DNA from: Anaeramoeba flamelloides
Lineage: Eukaryota; Metamonada; Anaeramoebidae
NCBI GenBank assembly: GCA_027625915.1
Contig: JANTQA010000057.1
Span: forward strand, 4,588,001-4,652,000
Direction: 5' to 3'
Length of the DNA: 64,000 nt
Shown here: piece by piece, positions 1-11,559 of the stretch
Position numbering within the stretch: the stretch's first letter is position 1
Layout of the letters: each line of letters begins with the position of its first letter
Made by a program: the position numbers and the translations under genes
Notes under the pieces: generated by a model
The model's database searches: none
Seen by the model: the letters and a program-made list of their open reading frames with translations, nothing else
What the model was told of the DNA's origin: nothing

Positions 1-384
1 ATATGAATATAAATTTTATTAAGAATTGTTGGAAAAAATCGATTAAGAAATAAAATCAAGAAAAAAATCAAACTAAAGAAAGGATAACTAACACTATAAA
101 GAAAAAATACAATTTATTTATAGAATTTAAAAAAAATTAATCTTTTTCAAAAACATTATTAAGATTAATACCTTTTTTTTCTTATAGAATGCTAATTTTG
201 AAACTGGGTTCTCTTTCAATTGCTGAATGAAAATTTTTTAATATAAAAATTCTTTTTCTTTTCATCTTCTTTTTTTTGAAAATAATATTCTGTAAGAATG
301 AAAGAAAAGAAATGGGATATAAATATTGATTACAAAAGTATTTCTATTCTTTTTTTACTTTTCTATTAAGAGAATTTTTTAAGC

Positions 385-470
385 TTATTACTTTTTTAAG
401 TTTAAAACTTTGAACTAAATTTAAGGTACAAAAAACTTCAAATTAAGTACATTTTTTACAAAATCAACTT
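385..470 (+). repeat. Degraded left arm of the TA-MITE
   Basis: This stretch resembles the left half of the MITE at 5663-5857: an acttttttaag block, then aactttgaactaaattta, then aaggtacaaaaaac and caaattaag. The right arm and clear ends are missing, so it is a fossil half-copy. Confidence 0.5.
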
Positions 471-1764
471 TTTTTCAGCCAAATAGACAGATTTCTATTT
501 AAGAAATGGGTAAATATATATTAGTTTAATCTATTATTCTAATCTAAAAAATTTTCAATTTTGAGATCTGATCATCATTTTATTGTTTTTTCTTTTTGCT
601 TTTTTTTATTTTACTTTTTTTTTATTTTTATTTTATTCTTTGTTTTTTTTTTTTCATTATTACTTTTTTTAAATTAATTTAATTAGTAAAAAATACTTTT
701 TGAAACTCTAAATTAACTTTAAATAACTTGAAACTTTATGATTTCTTTTTGAATAAATCAAATTTCTATTATTTGATTTTATTAACTGCAATTTTCATTT
801 TCCAAAGAAATTGAGAAATTTTACACGATACTTTATACGAAAGTAAGGAAAAGGGTTTTTTAACTTTTTTATTTTTTAAAAATATAATTTTTGTACAGTT
901 ATTTCTTTTATTAATATATATCCTAATCCAAAGTTTATTATTGTTGTTATTACTACTAAATAATTTAATTTTACTAAACATTTTGTTAAAAAAACAAAGT
1001 ATTGATTCTAGGATGAGACCTTTTGGGTAAAATATATTTTAATATCCGTAAAATTTAATTACCCAATAGAATTATTTTACACCTTAAGTTCTTTGAAGTT
1101 TGTATATTAAAATTTATACTGACTATATATCTTTCGATTTGGATCTATTTTTTTTTTAATTCTTTATTTTTTTCAGCAAAAAACTCATAAAATAATATCA
1201 ATTATATTACGGAATTTTAACAATCAGATGGTAATTATTGATTAATAAAAGAAAAACCAAAAAAAATATCTTATATAATTAACATAAACTACTTTAATTT
1301 ATATTTTGATAACTTATAAAAAAACTATTTGCGACAGATTAAGTAGACAAAGTATAAATTTGAAAATAACAAGGCTAATAAATTTCATTATACTTCTGAT
1401 TATGTGATATTTATCTAAAAGATATTTGTATTGTAAAACCAAAAATAAAATAAAATATTAACATTTAAAGATGTCAACTTCATATTTATTTATTAAATAT
1501 ATATAAATCTATTGTACTTTACTTAATCAAATTTTACTTTTGAAAATCAATTTAAAACAAAATGATTTTTAAACAACCTTTTTAAGTTTATGAAAAAAGT
1601 GTCAAATCAGGGGAAAGTTGAACATAATTTTTAATTGGGGGGCATTACTGAAAATAAAAATTAAAATACATTAATAGATGAATTAGATTAACTTCAAAGA
1701 ATAATCCAAAATATTATTTTCAATTGAATCAACAAAAATAAACCCTATCAACTGGATTATCAAT

Positions 1765-2455
1765 ATAAACTATTTTTCAGTCAAAGGGGCCGAGTTGGAA
1801 TGGGTATAAGACATTTTTAAAGGGTTTACATAGATATTAGAAGAAATGGTTTATTTTCAAAATTGAAATCATTTTTTCCCATTTTTTCCCATTTTTACAC
1901 ATTTTTCATTTTTTTTTTTCGATTTTTTTTATTAAAACGTCATTCAGTTGCAAAATTTTTTTTTATTTCAAGATCAATAGTCACTTGATAAAAATGTGTT
2001 ATTCTAAGGTTATTGAAACCATGTAAAGATTGTTGAGAAATTATATTGATTTCTATTGCAATTCTATGAAGATCTTTGATCTTGATATTTGTTTAATAAA
2101 TGTGAAAATTTTTCACTTCATTTTTATTTCCTTTTTCAAATAGAGACCATAAATACCAATATAATTCGTTTGGGGGGCTTGATTTCTGAAAGAAAAGTAT
2201 GAAAAATGAAAGGTAAAATGGTTTCCTATTTATTATTCAAATACCAGTAGAAGTTGAAAACGAAGATTGTGGTTTTTCTCAATCGGTAACTAAGAATTTA
2301 ACTTTTTCAATTTTTAAGAAAATCTATTGAATTAATTAGTTTTCTTTCAGACATATATCAACAATTCTTTGATGTGTATTATTCTATTTATTTCTTATTT
2401 GTTCTTCAAAGGCTAATTATATAAAATAATTGATATTTGAAAAAAAATATTGGTC
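1765..2455 (+). repeat. Dispersed repeat family R1, copy 1
   Basis: It shares collinear blocks with 43655-44190 and 55980-56485. Shared blocks include cagtcaaagggg near the left end (in two of the three copies), gttattctaaggttattg in the middle, and cagacatatatcaacaa followed by gtgtattattcta at the right. No reading frame is conserved between copies and no clear terminal repeats were found. It is an old dispersed repeat of unknown class. Confidence 0.65.
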
Positions 2456-2892
2456 ACCTTTGCTGAAACAGAGTTTAGTTCAAGTTATTTGGAGCTCTCA
2501 AAAAAAGTCAATTTTTTCAATAAATTTTGAATTACAAATCAATAAAAGAAAACCCACATACCCAAAGGTAGTATTTAGAAAATTTTTAGTGTGTTTATTC
2601 CTTCATTTTATCTTTTATTTTTTATTTTTTATTTTTATTGATTATACTTTTCATTCTTAGTTATATTCCCTATTAAAAATCCTTTGAACTTTTTTTCCCA
2701 AATCGTTTTTTTTAAATTTGATTTCCAAGATCAAATAAGAACTAAAAAAAAATAATCTCTATAGTTGTGTCTTCAGACAGACTTTTTTCAATTCTGAGGA
2801 ACTGTCAACCTTAAAAAATGTAATCGAACAAAAAAAAATTAATCATTTTTTAAACTTTACCCAGAATTTTTTATTAACTCAAAACCCAAAGA

Positions 2893-3228
2893 ATGAGCAA
2901 TTCTGTTAAACAAATAAGAATCAAAACCGGAGCTTGTAAAAGATTATATAAGGAAAAAAAATATTACGAAATGGAAGCCACAAAACAAGAAACCAAAATC
3001 AAAGAATTAAGAACAAAGAACACAGATCAATATACGATCAACAAACAAGAAGAAATTCTTCAGGAAACACGAAGCATGATCCCAGATTGTATTAACAGAC
3101 TCGAAAATTACTATGAAGGATTGGTGGAATTGGTTGAAAATGAACGAGACAATGCAGAGGTCAACCAAACAACACAATACAAAGATGCACTAGAAATTAT
3201 TGAAGAAGTCAAACAACTGTTTGACTAA
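2893..3228 (+). CDS. TBCA: Tubulin-specific chaperone A (tubulin cofactor A)
   Basis: This encodes 111 residues without an intron, close to the roughly 108 residues usual for tubulin cofactor A. In that family the protein is a three-helix bundle that captures beta-tubulin released from the chaperonin and passes it to the folding cofactor complex in the cytosol. The sequence is almost entirely helical and charged. It begins with the family-like segment SVKQIRIKTGACKRLYKEKK (residues 4-23), followed by a long helix with a paired-Glu turn (KQEEILQETRSMIPDC) and a C-terminal helix ending KDALEIIEEVKQLFD. The ATG lies after an A-rich leader and is the only sensible start. The stop is TAA. Base composition is clearly less AT-rich than the flanks. 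Identification rests on overall pattern and length, since the family has no catalytic motif. Confidence 0.94.
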   Translation: MSNSVKQIRIKTGACKRLYKEKKYYEMEATKQETKIKELRTKNTDQYTINKQEEILQETRSMIPDCINRLENYYEGLVELVENERDNAEVNQTTQYKDALEIIEEVKQLFD

Positions 3229-3479
3229 TTTATAGTTATTCAAACCAAACAAAGAAAGATCTTGTTTACTTATCATTTTCAATTTTACCTAAAACGAACA
3301 AAACAAAAGACGGTGGTGTTTTTTTACATGCACTTTATTCAAAAAAGAAATAACAAAACAAAATTGACACCTTTTTGAATTAACGTGGTGCCTGCATCAA
3401 TAAAAAAAAGAATCATCGGTTTATTCTTCTAAAATTCCTTTTTGGTTTTTTCTTTTTTTTCACTTCGATCTTTTATTTT

Positions 3480-4050
3480 AAGGTTTACAATCCCTGAAAT
3501 TTGAAAAAAAGATAAACTTGTATTAGGTGTTGTAACTTGTTATTTTGGTTCTTATCTGATCGATCTTGGGCTTATTATGGGTTTTGATAATTGTTCAAAA
3601 ATGCAAATTTCTGAAAATTTATTTTTTTTTTTTCCGAAATCTGAATTGAAGAGTGTAAGGATAATAGTTAGGTCGGTGTTTAAGAATAGATTCGATTTTT
3701 GGGTTGACAATTGATAGGTTTTTAACCCCCTTTTACTCAGTTACCTAAGTGAAAAAAATTTTATATTATTTTTAAAAGCTTATAATAAAATAAAAGTTAA
3801 TTAAAAAATCTAATTAGCAACCCACAAATCAAAAATCTTTTCTAAATATACTCCAATTTAATAGCATTATCATCTTAGTTAAGGATTTCGGAATAAAAAA
3901 TAATAAATTGTCAAAAATTTGCATTTTTGAACAACTATCAAAACCCATAATAAACCCAAGATCGATCAGATAAGAACCAAAATAGCAAGTTACAACACCT
4001 AATACAAGATAATCTTTTTTTCAAATTTCAGAGATTGTAAATCTTAAGGT
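3480..4050. repeat. Foldback element FB1, copy 1 (compact)
   Basis: The two halves are inverted copies of each other. The left arm carries cttgtattaggtgttgtaac, ggttcttatctgatcgatct and gggttttgataattgttc. The right arm (3870-4050) carries their reverse complements in reverse order. Arms are about 170-250 bp and meet over a short divergent centre. Related ends occur at 12213-13755, 52810-53385 and 63030-63645, so this is a dispersed foldback family. No coding capacity is visible. Confidence 0.8.
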
Positions 4051-4924
4051 ACAAGCTAATCTAATTTATTTTTTTTCCCCAAAGAAAATAGAGTAATTAT
4101 TCGTAAGGATACAATTAAAGTCGATAAAGCAACTTCTTTCATTAACTTTAGAGAAATAAGGTCACTTTTTTAAAAGAATTTATTTCCCCAAAATTATTTT
4201 CAGAAACAACATGTAATCCTTATTGGTAAGAATTTTTTATTTTGAAAGGTAAAAAGAAAAATTTTACAAAATCTCTTTATTTTGAGGAAATCGCACATTT
4301 AATAATTTCCCAGAGTTTGTATTAAAAAGAAAAATTCAAATTAAATCTTATTTTAATAATATATTATAATTAAATCAAAATTGAATCCAAGAAAATCAAT
4401 AAAAAAAATGAAACCTTTATTTCAATCACAAAGAATTTATTAAATTTCTGGAAATTTAAAAGATTAAGTAATATATTTTTTTTCAAATATTATGAGTATG
4501 TTCAACGAGTTATTCTTATTTAAATCAGATATTAGATAATATTTTTAATTTTTTTTTTTGTATAATGATTAAATAGAATTAATTTTATTTGAAAAACTCA
4601 AAAAAAAAATGTGAAATAATAATATAAGCTTATTGATAAAGGTAATGTTTGGGTTACAAATAATTCACAAAAATAATTAAGACTGGTGGTTAATTATTGA
4701 TTAAAATTTATCAGTATACAAAATTTACCTTTATTTTTATAATTAGAATTTTTATGGTTTGAAAATAATATTTTAAAAGAATTTTTTAATTAAATGGTTT
4801 GATGTTTTTCTTGAATTTTTTTGTTTATCAGAAAGAATAAAAATTGATTCGAACTGTTCTAAAAATCAAAAAAATAGATTTTTTTAAGTTTATAATTTTC
4901 ATTGTAATTTTTTTTTTTGCAAAA

Positions 4925-5585
4925 AGTAGATTATGTATACTGGGTTCTTTCAAAACCCCAGTTGATATATTTTTCAAGTATATTTTTTGACAGTTGCTTG
5001 ATAAATAATAAGATTTAATACTCCTTTAAAACTATTTTTTTCTGAAATAAATTCGGAAATATACTGATTTTTAGAAATTTTTTCGATGATTCCGAAAAAA
5101 GGATCAAACTTTTAAAAACAATAATTCATTTTGGGAAAATAACTATAAAATTGAGTTTGGTCTTATAATGAAATTTTTCTTCATTTTATAATTTCAAGAT
5201 ACAGTAATTTTTTTTGAATTGACTGTCAAATTTATTTACAGACTAGTAAAGAAAAAAAAAATTCAAGTGAATTCAATAGCAAATTCAAAAAAAATTTACG
5301 CATCTTGAAATTTCAAAATTAAGTAAAAATCGGATTATGTAAATCAAATTTACTATCAAAGCTATTATAAAAAATTATTTTGTTTTTAAGAGTCCTATCC
5401 ATATTTCGAATCATCTAAAAAAGTTCCAAAAATCAAGATATTTTGAATTTATTTCAAAAAAAAAATATTTTCAAAGAAGAATGAACTTTTAATATCTGTG
5501 AAGGAAGGGTACAAAAATGCACTTGAAAAATTAACACATTTAGCTCCAAAATAACCCAGTTTAAAAAATCTACTTAATTTATTTA
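4925..5585. repeat. Inner foldback within the large palindrome
   Basis: The arms are each about 320 bp and meet near 5255. The left arm reads agtagatt...actgggtt at its outer tip, gaaataaattcggaaatat in the middle, and atttcaagatacag near the centre. The right arm carries the inverted equivalents (for example gcatcttgaaat at 5300 and aacccagt at 5563). It has the form of a foldback transposon remnant without coding sequence. Confidence 0.7.
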
Positions 5586-5662
5586 TTTATTTATAGAAAG
5601 GAGTAATTAAAGAAAAATCATCGAATAAAAAAAGAGAAGAAGAAAAATAATTAAAATATATA

Positions 5663-5857
5663 CAGTCAGTTCCACTTTTGGGGCACAAACTTTCCACAAA
5701 AGTTAAGGCACAAAAAAATCTCAAATTAAGGCACAAAATTTGTAATTTTTTTTTTACAATTCATTTTACTAGAATCTGAATTTTTTTCCTTAATTTGAGA
5801 TTTTTTTTGTGTCTTAACTTTTGAAGAAATTTTGTGCCTTAAAAGTAGAACTGACTG
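5663..5857. mobile_element. TA-flanked MITE, copy 1 (195 bp, near-intact)
   Basis: Perfect-looking ends CAGTCAGTTC and GAACTGACTG are flanked on both sides by TA, the target duplication used by Tc1/mariner transposons. Almost the whole 195 bp folds back on itself: cttttggggcacaaac and aattaaggcacaaaatt on the left pair with their inverted counterparts on the right. There is no coding sequence, so it would depend on a transposase encoded elsewhere. Further copies lie at 21079, 23651, 34548 and 61672. Confidence 0.85.
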
Positions 5858-5884
5858 TATAAAAAATAAAATTATCATTTTCAT

Positions 5885-6025
5885 GACCAATTAGAAACTA
5901 TCCACGTCCTGGACATTGGGTGCAAAAACCCGATAGAAAGATTATCGATTATGGATAAAAATTCCATATTCCCTGATTAATAATAGGTATTCCACGACTC
6001 TCAGAGTTGGGCACTGGGTGCCCGA
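5885..6025 (+). other. GC-richer patch with short hairpins, unknown
   Basis: This patch is visibly richer in G and C than its surroundings. It contains a perfect hairpin gggcac-tgg-gtgccc at about 6009-6023, followed within 20 bases by a T run, and a smaller hairpin gggt-gcaaaa-accc at about 5918-5931. Two related phrases, cattgggtgc and cactgggtgc, occur about 90 bases apart. It could be a small structured RNA or a fragment of something inserted; nothing identifies it. Confidence 0.25.
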
Positions 6026-7375
6026 ATTTATATATTTTTTTATTATTTAAAAAATTTTTTGTTTTCACTTTATTTTTATTATTTTTTCTTTATTACCTTA
6101 AGTTTTCTAATCATAAGAGCTTTGATAAAAAATTCCCGACAAGCGCAGTAAATGTCATAATTTTGATTAGTCATGTTGAAGAGTTTCTGTGTATTTTTTC
6201 TAAGAATAACTTTTTCAAAAAATCTACTTAATTAAAAAAAAAAATACAATGAAAATTTTAAACTTGAAAAATGAATAATTTTTTATTCAAAGAACAGTTC
6301 AAATCTATTTTTTCTAGGGATTGAATAAAATAAATCCAAGAAAAAGAAACAAACAATCAAATTAACAATTCTTGTAAAATATTTTTTTTAAAACATGGAT
6401 AATTCAACTTATAACCATAAACAGAATATTTTTAAATTCTGATTAATTAAAATCAATAATTAATAATCACAACCTTAATTCTTTTAGTGGGTCATTGAAC
6501 AACACAAAGATTAAATTTATGGATGTGCTTTACAATTATTTCTCAATTTTTTAAAGATTTTCAAACAAATATAAGAAAACAAATTCATATATATAAATTC
6601 TAATAAAGAAAAAATAATAGATATTCTCCAATAACTGATTTTATGACAAAAGGTTCTTTTTTTATACTCTTAATATTTGAAAACGAATATTACCGAATCT
6701 TTTAAATTTCAAGAAATTTCATCAATATTAGTGAATAAAATTGATTATCAATTTTTTTAGATCTTCAATGATTCAATATTTTATTTATTTTTATTGTATT
6801 TTTAAATTAAGATTAAAGGTTTAAGGTTACATGTTCATACAGACTCTAAGAAATCACTTAAAATGGGATATCTTTATAAGAAAATTAAAATTTTTTTTGC
6901 AAATTTTGTTTTTCTAATTTGATCCCAAAAATATAAAACAAAAAAGGATCTAGATATTTTTGACTGAAAATTTATTTGGGAAAATTGAACTTTTTAAAAA
7001 TGTTAATTCATCTCTCTAAAGTTAATGAAAGAAATTACTTTATCGAGTTTAATTGTATTCTTGTGTAAATAATTTCTCTATTACCTTGGGAAAAAAAATA
7101 AATAAGAGTTACTAGTACCTTAAAAAAATTTATATCATTTGTTCCTCCATTAAGTGATTTTATTCAAGCTTGATAAAACTTTTGGTCAATGTTTTAAAAA
7201 AAGAGATTCACAAATTTGAATTCAATTCATTTGAATCTAATTTCAATTAAATAACCCTTATTTTTTTGGATCTTTTATTTATTCGTTTTCAAATACAAAA
7301 TAAAAACCAAAGTTTCACTTTGATATTCACTACAAACAATCTTATAACTATTATAAAATTTTTCCCCTTTAAAAG

Positions 7376-7398
7376 GTGTTTGGGGGGTGGGGGGGGGT
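7376..7398 (+). other. Long G run
   Basis: The run reads GG, TGTTT, G6, T, G9, about 700 bp upstream of the RabGDI start. It is the only such tract in the window and stands out sharply in DNA that is mostly A and T. It has enough guanines to form a G-quadruplex if folded in the right register. Function is unknown. Confidence 0.6.
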
Positions 7399-8011
7399 TA
7401 CTTGTGTGAAGAATTAGGTAGTGTTTGAAAACTGTGAAAAGTCCTGTGGTGTTTTGTGAGTTGTAATATTTCGTCACTTTTTTCGGGTGTAATTAAAAAT
7501 CACAGAATTTCCTCTATCAAAAATTGAAAGTCTAATAAGTCAAAAAGAGTTTCAAAAGACTCTCTTATGGTTTAAAGGGTCAGTCAAAGTTATTAAAGGG
7601 GTGTTTATAAATTTCTTATTTGGTACGAGTCAAAGGTTAGCCAGATAGGTCTTTAAAAAAATATAATCAGAAATTGATACCAATTCATTTAGTGTTTTTT
7701 CTCCAAACTTAAAAATTTTTAGAGTGTCAATTCATTTGTTACTTCTTCATATTATTTTTATTTTTCTGTTGACCAAATTGAATTAACAGTGATTTTGTCT
7801 CAAGATGAAATTCCATATTTTAACAAATTATTTTCTCTCCTTAAAAAATTGTTTTGAACTAATTTTGACTGGGCTATTATTTCCAGAAAGTTGTCCTGAT
7901 CACAACAAACAGAAAAAAGTTTGTAGAGAGAATCATTTTTTATTCTTTATTTCAAATTTTTCAACAAGTAAATTTCTCTCTTTTTTTTAAATTTTTTTTC
8001 TTTTTTCTTTT

Positions 8012-8043
<32 letters not shown>

Positions 8044-8101
8044 CTCTTTTTTATTTATTATTTTTTTTAATTTTTTTTTTTTGTCGATAAAGTTTTAAAA
8101 A

Positions 8102-8555
8102 ATGGACGAAGTATATGATGTTATTGTTTTAGGAACTGGATTAAAAGAATGTATTTTATCCGGTATTATGTCTGTAGAAGGAAAAAAAGTTCTTCATATG
8201 GATAAAAATGATTATTATGGCGGAAAATCTGCTTCTCTTAATATTGATCAAATGTTTGAACATTTCAAAAAAGAAGGAGAAGGAAGCAAATTATATGGAC
8301 ACAACCGTGATTGGAATGTTGATCTTATCCCTAAATTTATTATGTCTGCAGGTTTGTTTTTTTTTCTTTTTTTTTTATTTTTCATATTTTTTTTTTTTCT
8401 CCTTTACCCTTTTTTATTATTTATTATTTTTTATTTTTTTTTTTTCTCCTTTTTTATGGCTTTGAATTTTTTCTTTTTCAAAAAATGTTTTGAATTTCCA
8501 TACTAAAATAACTTTACTCACCAAACCCAACCAAACAATCAAAAAACTTACTGTA

Positions 8556-8588
<33 letters not shown>

Positions 8589-9678
8589 AAAACTTGTCAA
8601 GGCACTTGTAAAAACCGATGTAACAAAATACTTAGAATTTAAATCTGTTCTTGGAAGTTATGTCTATAAAAAAAATAAGGTTCACAAAGTACCATCCAAC
8701 GGACAAGAAGCCTTGAAGTCCAAATTAATGGGTATGATGGAAAAAAGAAGATTTAAAAATTTCTTACAATACGTGCAAGATCTCTATTTCAAAGAAAAAA
8801 AAGCTTTAAAGAAAGGATACGATCTTGACAAAATGACGATGAAAGAACTTTTCAAAAAATACAATCTTGATGACAACACCATTGACTTCATTGGACATGC
8901 TATGGCCTTACATAGAGAAGACTCATATCTTGAAAGACCAGCACGTGAAACCGTTGACAAAATCAACTTGTATATCAATTCCGTTTCAAGATACGGAAAC
9001 ACACCATATATCTACCCAATGTATGGTCTTGGTGAACTCCCACAAGCATTCGCAAGATTATCTGCTGTCTATGGAGGTACCTATATGCTCCATAAGCCAA
9101 TTGAAAAAGTCCACTATGGAAATGAAGGAAAAGTTATCGGCGTTGAAAGTGAAGGCGAAACAGCCAAATGTAAAATGGTCATCGCCAGTCCAGAATATTT
9201 CCCAGATAAGGTTAAAGTTGCAGGCCAAGTTGTTCGATGTATCTGTTTCCTTGATCATCCAATCCCAAATTGTAATAACAGCGAATCTGTTCAACTTATC
9301 ATCCCACAAAGCGAAGTTAACAGAAAGCATGATATTTATGTTTGCTCTATCTCACATGCTCACCATGTTTCAAAGGAAGGTATCTGGGTTGCAATCGTTA
9401 GTACAACAGTTGAAACGGAAAATCCAAAAGAAGAAATCAAGCCCGCACTTGCCCTTCTTGGTGATATCAAAGAACAATTCTACAGCGTTGATGACGTTCT
9501 TGTTCCAACAAACAACCCATTAGAAGATGGTATTTTCATCACTACAGGATATGATGCTACATCTCATTTTGAAACAACAATGGAAGATGTTATGAACGTC
9601 TATAAATCATTAACAGGCGAAGAACTTCAATTCAAGAAAAAAGATAAAGAAAAAGATGAAAAAGTTGAAGAAGATTAA
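8102..9678 (+). CDS. GDI: Rab GDP dissociation inhibitor (RabGDI)
   Basis: Two exons, 8102-8351 and 8588-9678, join in phase 1 into 446 residues, the normal length for RabGDI. The family extracts GDP-bound prenylated Rab GTPases from membranes and keeps them soluble for recycling. The N terminus has the family's nucleotide-fold motif ([10 protein letters not shown], residues 8-17) and DKNDYYGG (34-41). [20 protein letters not shown] lies at 226-245. Residues known as the Rab-binding platform in mammalian alpha-GDI (Tyr39, Arg218, Glu233, Arg240, Thr248) fall at the same numbers here. The join restores the conserved run around [20 protein letters not shown]. The intron is GTTTGT...AG, 236 nt, T-rich at its start and ending in a run of about 28 A before AG. 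Without splicing, translation runs into a Phe-rich tail and stops at 8506. Confidence 0.97.
8352..8587 (+). other. RabGDI intron, 236 nt
   Basis: It begins GTTTGT directly followed by T tracts and ends with about 28 consecutive A then AG. Phase 1. The T-rich 5' half and the terminal A tract are complementary, so the ends could pair and bring the splice sites together. The only run resembling a branch site lies before the A tract (ttactgtaat). Confidence 0.92.
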
Positions 9679-11559
9679 AATACAAAATATTTTTCTTCAT
9701 TTATTTTGCTAAAATTTTAATTTTATTTTTTTTCTTCTTATCTTTTTCTTTTTTCTTTTTTATTTTATAATTCCTTTAATCTCATTCTTATTCTTCTTTT
9801 ACCTCCTTCTTGGATTTTAAGCACCAACATTTATTTCAATAAAGAATGATTTCTCAATTCACAAACTTTAAAAACAATAATACTTTATTATCGTTAAAAT
9901 TCATTAATTAAAACAAAAAAGATGATTTTTCTTATTTTTTTCATTTGATTTTAAAATCATAATTATTGTTTGTTAAATTATTTTTTTTAAGTTTTACAAG
10001 TTTTTTATGAAGTTTTTGTATTTTCAAGTCCAAGAGTTCACATTTTGATTCTTTTTGGAAAAAAAAAACAAATAATCATTCTTTTTTTTGATTCTTTGGA
10101 ACCAAAATGATTCTTTTTTTATTTCAATACTACGTTTCAACTTATTTCTTGTTTAAATTTGGTTTTTCATATAATCCTATCGTTCCACAAAATTTAATAA
10201 TTAATAAATCTATTTGTAAAAAGTTTTCAATTGTTAGAATAGATGATAAGATATTTAGTTTATAAATACTTGTTTTTTTAAGAAAAATACAAAGAATTAT
10301 TGAATAAAGATCTAAAATAAAAAAAATGGCTTACAAATATTTCTTATAATTCCAAATATTTTGTTGGTTTTTAATATTTAATTACTCTTCATAGTTATTT
10401 ATACCAAAACTTTTTTAAATGTTTTTTGATAAAAATTATGGTAAAATATCGAAAACTTGAAATTTTTAATAATTAAAATATATAAATTATTATTTTTTAA
10501 AAAATTTATTATACCCCTTTGTCACCAAAATTACTCTTTTATACTATTATTCATTCATTCTATCATATAATATAAGACAAACAATAAAAATTGTTTTTTA
10601 TATTGGTCACACCCCAAAATTAATATATATATATATATATATAACTCTATTTTCAAATAAATGTGGATAATAAATTTCAATAATTGTTCATAATTGAATC
10701 AAATTAATTGCAGTATCTTTCAAAAATCTAAAAAAACTATTTCAAACATAAAAAAACACTAAACTGGAAATTTAAACCCCTTAAAACAAAAGAATGAAAA
10801 TTAAAATTAAATATTTTAAAAATTTATGTGCCCTTTTATTTGAAATGAGTAATCCCATTTTGTAAATTGTAAAGAAAAAAAAATAAAACCAATATAAACA
10901 TCTGAGCAATGTGAATTGGGAAAAAAGTTCTTTAGATTTTATTTATTATTCTTTACAAGTCAAAGCTTTGCTCTTTAAAGTCTCATTTTCAAGATAAAGA
11001 TATAATTCATCTGGGTATTTTGTTGGAATGTTTTTTCTTTATTTCTCTTTTCTTTGTTTGATACAACAATTCAACAATGTTCTTATTTAATTCCCAATTC
11101 TAGCTCATTCAAAATCAAACTTAAACTGTTTTCATTTTTATACACTGTTAGATTATTTCGAAATTTACTTCATATCATCTTGTTTTTTCATTTCCCAACT
11201 GTTCGATATCCACAAATAAAAAAAAATGATAAAATAAATAATTAAAATGCAAATCACCAATAAGCAATTATCTTATTAAGAATCAAATTCGATCGTATTG
11301 ATGATTTGAGAGGTGTTCCCTTTTGTTTGAAAAAAGAGTTTATATATATATATATATTAAACCTGAAAAATCTATTAATTCCTGATTCAACTCATTATTC
11401 AAATCAATTTTTTATTTATTTTTTTTTTAAATTAAAAAATATTAAAAAAATAAATAGCTAAACTATTCAATAACAATTTATCCAAAATATTTTTTTAGAG
11501 CCTGGAAAATTTGACTTATAAAATAGCAAAAAAAAAAAAAAACTTTTAATTTGGATTTT

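Larger units (their letters stand above)
1..2892. other. Intergenic AT-rich DNA with repeat copies
   Basis: No gene is supported here. The short open frames have the same AT-rich composition as their surroundings. It holds a half-copy of the TA-MITE near 385-470 and one copy of a three-member repeat at about 1765-2455. The last 60 bases before the TBCA start are A-rich leader sequence. Confidence 0.7.
4040..7117. repeat. Nested ~3.1-kb inverted duplication
   Basis: The outer left arm (about 4040-4950) matches the reverse complement of about 6190-7117. Matching blocks include ctttcattaactttagaga, aaggta at the tip, a cgataaag block, and an aactgttct block next to the inner end. Between the arms lie a second palindrome (about 4925-5585), an intact TA-MITE (5663-5857) and a GC-richer patch. 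Arm divergence is substantial, so the duplication is old. Confidence 0.75.
3229..8101. other. Intergenic region, foldback repeats and a large palindrome
   Basis: No gene is supported. It contains a ~570-bp foldback element (3480-4050), a nested inverted duplication (about 4040-7117) carrying an inner foldback and a TA-MITE, a GC-richer patch with short hairpins (5885-6025), a long G run at 7376-7398 and pure T tracts just before the RabGDI start. The open frame at 7805-7990 is AT-rich and shows no family resemblance. Confidence 0.75.

Noticed and set aside
4830-4880. tRNA-like T-loop word (gattcgaact)
   Set aside because: The flanking bases do not form the T stem, and no acceptor or anticodon arm can be drawn. 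No tRNA is supported anywhere in the window.
6007-6231. 74-codon frame starting in the GC-richer patch
   Set aside because: After the first few residues it is a Phe/Leu-rich translation of T-rich DNA and runs into a palindrome arm.
7805-7990. 61-codon frame upstream of RabGDI
   Set aside because: AT-rich composition, no family resemblance, and it lies in what is probably the RabGDI upstream region.
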